Shown piece by piece: positions 18,224 through 21,011 of a stretch of 21,011 nucleotides of DNA. The stretch is from Spongospora subterranea f. sp. subterranea (Eukaryota; Endomyxa: Phytomyxea; Phytomyxea; Plasmodiophorida). The position numbers and the translations under genes were made by a program. The notes under the pieces are model-generated. The model was not told where the DNA came from and made no database searches. It saw nothing but the letters and a program-made list of their open reading frames with translations. Numbering within the stretch: position 1 is the stretch's first letter; each line of letters starts with the position of its first letter. The stretch spans positions 1-21,011 of the forward strand of contig JAUGWO010000338.1 of assembly GCA_049724395.1 (NCBI GenBank). The letters are read 5' to 3'.

Positions 18224-18850
18224 TCAACAAAAAAATGACGTTCGTTCCGCCACCTGGATTTTGCTGCTCTTTCGCAATGTATGCCCGTTCCACTCGGTAT
18301 ACACCTTCTCTAAGGTCTCTTCTATCAATGGGACCAACACAACGTAGCTGCATTTTAGCTGATAGTCGTCGTCAGCATTATATGAAGCATTCTCATCAAG
18401 TTCTTGGAGAATAATCGATTCAAAAAGCGATTCCATAACTGCACATCTGGTTCCACCAGCTCTCGATACGCTGGTTGGCTATGGATTGGCTGGAAATATG
18501 AGCATCTTCTGGATTGCAGCTGCCAGATCTCGGCTTTTCGCGATCAGATCGCTGGCGTAAGGTCATGCAGTCGTGATGCTCAATTGCAGCAATATAATAC
18601 GCAAGAATCTGTTCCGGGATGCGGTTAGAAACGCCTAAGTGAAATCCAATGATTTTTCGCGACCAACCGTCGATGCAGCCGTGGATTTCATAGCCAAACT
18701 GACGCAGCTTGTCATTCTGATGTCAAAGAGGTTTTGGTCCTTTACATGGAATTCACGTCGCGTCAGCCGTTGTTCCTTGCTTGAATTGACAGCGTCAGGT
18801 GTGATCTTTTCCTGCTCTGCAGACATCGAATCGCGAGTAACTGTGCACAT
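18224..18850 (-). pseudogene. Integrase-core (rve/DDE) transposase, broken
   Basis: From 18850 down: LTRREFHVKDQNLFDI, then in the next frame NDKLRQFGYEIHGCIDGW with the first catalytic Asp, SRKIIGFHLGV and ILAYYIAAIEHH (about 18558-18715). Next, SIANQRIESWWNQMCSYGI (about 18420-18490) supplies the expected catalytic Glu, and IILQELDENASYNADDDY ... LIEETLEKVYTEWNGHTLR (18224-18436) follows. The NQRIESWW signature and HGCIDGWSRK identify a eukaryotic integrase-core family distinct from LTR retroelement integrases. The expected second Asp (in a DNGTEN-like motif) is not preserved near 18540. Frame changes separate the three blocks. Confidence 0.75.
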
Positions 18851-19237
18851 TATAAGTCCCTTTCAAGCGTCTCGTCATCGAACGACACCCTAAATCCTGG
18901 CCATCTCCTCGCGATTCCACTTGAACCATATCTTCGACAAGATTTTGTGGGAATTGATATCCCAAATTCCTGAAGTTTCATGATGACGCAGGCTGAGAGT
19001 GACATACGTTTGGAACCTTAAGGATCGCTTCAAACCAGCTCAACATGGAATAAAGCGTCCTTGATTTTCACGCCACGTTTTACCAAATCCCGGACGTCGC
19101 CAACCCATTCGACGCTGCGAAACTAGGCGATCCAGGCCAGTTGACTTGATCCATCTTTGCAAATTTTGCTTGGAAATGTCCAACTGGAAATCCTCTCGCA
19201 AGTCCTGAATAGTTTTCTATTTTATTCCGATCTAAAA

Positions 19238-19449
19238 ACAGCTGATTCAGGATGAAATCTATGACATTCTGGCTTGGCATAACGGCAACCACGACGTGTT
19301 GGAATGTGATTCTGTCGTAGGGGCTATTTACCTCAAGGTTTTGACGATTTTTCAAAGTTTTTCTGGGTGAGTAAAAACTATTCCGTGCCACGAAAAAAAA
19401 TACGTGACGAGCAAAGTTTGTGACAACATGTCACCTCAATACGGTTCTC
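19238..19449. repeat. Right inverted arm of DDE-integrase element
   Basis: This is the counterpart of 17709-17954. On the minus strand it reads HVVVAVMPSQNVIDFILNQL within a 103-codon frame (19080-19391), and the left arm encodes a similar VVVVMPSQTVIDFIQYQL, so the arms may derive from a coding segment. Immediately to the right begins a reverse-transcriptase scrap. Confidence 0.7.
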
Positions 19450-19454
19450 GAATT

Positions 19455-19550
19455 TCCTCGAAAATCGACTTACGAGGCGCGTATGAATTGGTGAGAATCA
19501 AAAAGGAACGAATGGAATACCTTACAGATTTCCCAGTTGGAAATTATGGT
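19455..19550 (+). pseudogene. Reverse transcriptase scrap of an LTR retroelement (Ty3/gypsy-like), fossil
   Basis: SKIDLRGAYELVRI is the classic segment around RT motif A of Ty3/gypsy elements. Only about 100 bp is recognisable. It is bounded on the left by the arm of the DDE-integrase element and on the right by the inserted MITE. It is an old, broken fragment. Confidence 0.7.
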
Positions 19551-19551
19551 A

Positions 19552-19632
19552 CTCCCACCGTTTTTTTTAAGTGTCCACTTTGGGTACAGTCCACCCCTTA
19601 TGAAGTGGACACTTAAAAAAAAACGGAGGGAG
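19552..19632. mobile_element. Fold-back MITE (Tc1/mariner, Stowaway-like), 81 bp
   Basis: The whole element is a hairpin: left arm about 29 nt from CTCCCACCG through TTAAGTGTCCACTT, right arm its complement ending CGGAGGGAG, with one mismatch and one length difference in the poly-T/A run, and a ~22-nt centre. TA flanks both ends (19550-19551 and 19633-19634), the mariner-type target duplication. The TACTCCCTCCG-like start is the terminal signature of Stowaway-type MITEs. Confidence 0.85.
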
Positions 19633-19654
19633 TATTTTACAATGGGCGTGCCAA

Positions 19655-20455
19655 TCTTTGGATTCAAATCCAGTCATGACGTCTTTTCTGTTGGACAGAA
19701 AAGACAAAAGTTTGGATTCAAAACCAGTCATGACGTTCAAAAGACTGGATTCAAATCACCAGTCATGACGTTCAAAAGACTGGATTCAAATCACCAGTCA
19801 TGACGTTCAAAAGACGTTCAAAAAGTTTTGTTCAAAAATCAAATCACCAGTCATGACGTTCAAAAGTTTGGATTCAAATCACCAGTCATGACGTTCAAAA
19901 GTTTGGATTCAAATCACCAGTCATGACGTTCAAAAGTTTGGATTCAAATCACCAGTCATGACGTTCAAAAGTTTTGATTCAAATCACCAGTCATGACGTT
20001 CAAAAGTTTGGATTCAAATCACCAGTCATGACGTTCAAAAGTTTGGATTCAAATCACCAGTCATGACGTTCAAAAGTTTTGATTCAAATCACCAGTCATG
20101 ACGTTCAAAAGTTTTGATTCAAAAGTTTTGATTCAAATCACCAGTCATGACGTTCAAAAGTTTTGATTCAAATCACCAGTCATGACGTTCAAAAGTTTTG
20201 ATTCAAATCACCAGTCATGACGTTCAAAAGTTTTGATTCAAATCACCAGTCATGACGTTCAAAAGTTTTGATTCAAATCACCAGTCATGACGTTCAAAAG
20301 TTTTGATTCAAATCACCAGTCATGACGTTCAAAAGTTTTGATTCAAATCACCAGTCATGACGTTCAAAAGTTTTGATTCAAATCACCAGTCATGACGTTC
20401 AAAAGTTTTGATTCAAATCACCAGTCATGACGTTCAAAAGTTTTGATTCAAATTC
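19655..20455. repeat. 35-bp satellite, about 21 copies
   Basis: The unit is CACCAGTCATGACGTTCAAA followed by AGTTTTGATTCAAAT (35 bp). Each copy has the 8-bp palindrome GTCATGAC and a TGACGT core. Copies at the left are irregular (ACTGGATTC variants, insertions), then TTTGGATTC variants, and the last eight or so at the right are essentially identical with TTTTGATTC. A partial duplication sits at about 20108-20125. The period is not a multiple of three and all frames close, so it is non-coding. Confidence 0.95.
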
Positions 20456-20540
20456 AACGTTCATTCAATCATTCGAATTAAATCAGAGGCCCCGTCATAC
20501 AAATGACTCAAAGGATTTTCTGCGAAGTGAATGAAGAGGG

Positions 20541-20574
20541 GTTACCGGACGGTGCGGTGCGACCGTGCGGTAAC
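20541..20574. other. 13-bp-stem hairpin, GC-rich
   Basis: GTTACCGGACGGT (20541-20553) pairs with ACCGTGCGGTAAC (20562-20574) with one mismatch, around an 8-nt loop GCGGTGCG. No U-run follows, so it is not terminator-like. Function unknown. Confidence 0.6.
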
Positions 20575-20634
20575 GGGACTTTCCCGCATTCCACAATTTG
20601 ATCAGACTTGCTTGTATAATCACATTCCGAGATC

Positions 20635-20817
20635 TTGATACTCATGCCTGCCTCCAACTTCCCTTTACGACAAATGCGGCGCGCGCAGTCCACATGGGCA
20701 ATTGATGACTTTGACTCTGACAATTTCGATTTAACTCCTCACAATCACACTGATCACGAAATCGATTCATCGGGATACTTAATGTCACCTGATGGAGATT
20801 GTCTATACCGGTCTTAA
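20635..20817 (+). CDS. Unassigned short ORF near right edge (possible first exon)
   Basis: 60 codons; an internal ATG at 20674 (MRRAQSTWAIDDFDSDNF) may be the real start. The product is acidic and ends SGYLMSPDGDCLYRS. The DGDCLYR string resembles the catalytic-Cys motif of OTU-type proteases, but it is too short to claim. An overlapping frame (20792-20977) reads FVCKKMCRGSFLFSAE, vaguely like the zinc-binding N-terminus of MULE/FLYWCH transposases. A spliced or frame-shifted gene continuing beyond the window is possible. I do not assign a function. Confidence 0.25.
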   Translation: MILMPASNFPLRQMRRAQSTWAIDDFDSDNFDLTPHNHTDHEIDSSGYLMSPDGDCLYRS

Positions 20818-21011
20818 TCGTTATTCCCGGTGGCAGTTACAGAGCACAAGGTCTCTCCAGATTGGCAAGGGCGTGCGTTTTGTTTGCAAAAAGATGTGTC
20901 GGGGTTCTTTTTTGTTCTCTGCCGAGCTCTGCTTGTCGTGTCTCAGCGTTAAGGCCGAAGCAGAACGACCCCAATGATTTCAACATCAGGTATTTTTCTG
21001 GTCTTTCTTTT

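Larger units (their letters stand above)
17709..19449 (-). mobile_element. DDE integrase-core DNA transposon (IS3EU-like), with long inverted arms
   Basis: The arms 17709-17954 and 19238-19449 are inverted repeats. Matching blocks include GAGAACCGTATTG near the outer ends, a TATTTTTTTTCG stretch, CACCCAGAAAAACTTTGAAA, CGTCGTGGTTG, CGTTATGCCAAGCCAGA and ATCAGCTGT at the inner ends. The left arm has ~40 bp not in the right. The enclosed minus strand encodes an integrase-core transposase relic. I see no convincing target duplication. Assignment to IS3EU (eukaryotic transposons with an IS3-like integrase) rests on recalled protein signatures, so the superfamily name is tentative. Confidence 0.6.

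Noticed and set aside
19650-19680. tRNA-like T-loop string GGATTCAAATCC
   Set aside because: No cloverleaf arms around it; it is part of the satellite unit.
19655-20455. CRISPR-like array
   Set aside because: The 35-bp units are contiguous with no unique spacers, and the context is eukaryotic.
20554-20574. Rho-independent terminator
   Set aside because: The hairpin lacks a U-tract and the genome is eukaryotic.

Overview
The window looks like a transposon-dense nuclear region of a eukaryotic microbe, most probably a stramenopile of the oomycete kind. The grounds are compact GT-AG introns of about 48 to 64 nt, a chromodomain Ty3/gypsy fossil of a type I associate with oomycetes, and several PIF/Harbinger, hAT and DDE-integrase DNA transposons. 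This placement rests on family recognition only and no search was run.

Layout. 79-964 (-): a spliced 260-aa Myb/SANT-like DNA-binding protein, apparently cargo or ORF1 of a Harbinger-type element whose right end lies at about 1192 behind an array of ATATCCGGATAT palindromes. 1391-4220: a nearly complete hAT transposon (2.83 kb) with TIRs, imperfect 8-bp target duplication, dense AGTCGACT subterminal motifs, and a transposase (-) interrupted by a ~280-bp inverted duplication. 4231-5039: the end of a second hAT, abutting the first. 5767-6268: two head-to-head decayed fragments of the ankyrin family found further right. 7431-8554: a broken Ty3/gypsy chromovirus fossil. 8560-9904: a decayed Harbinger transposase (+) with one terminal repeat. 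10168-12263: remains of a second Harbinger element with convergent ORF1 (+) and transposase (-) whose stop codons overlap.

12453-17407 (+) is the only gene here that looks intact and host-like. It has about 33 exons and encodes roughly 30 ankyrin repeats, almost exactly one repeat per exon, with every confident intron in phase 2 and a possible N-terminal signal peptide. It has grown by tandem duplication of a ~301-bp, two-exon unit. An AATAAA follows at 17473.

17709-19449: a DDE integrase-core transposon (IS3EU-like) with ~210-245 bp inverted terminal arms. 19455-19550: a reverse-transcriptase fossil scrap, interrupted by an 81-bp fold-back MITE (19552-19632). 19655-20455: about 21 copies of a 35-bp satellite carrying the palindrome GTCATGAC. 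20541-20574: a strong hairpin. 20635 to the end: a short unassigned reading frame.

Most of the long open frames in the window are antisense shadows or intron read-through. The real coding content appears only when splicing is modelled (Myb/SANT gene, ankyrin gene) or when transposon decay is recognised.
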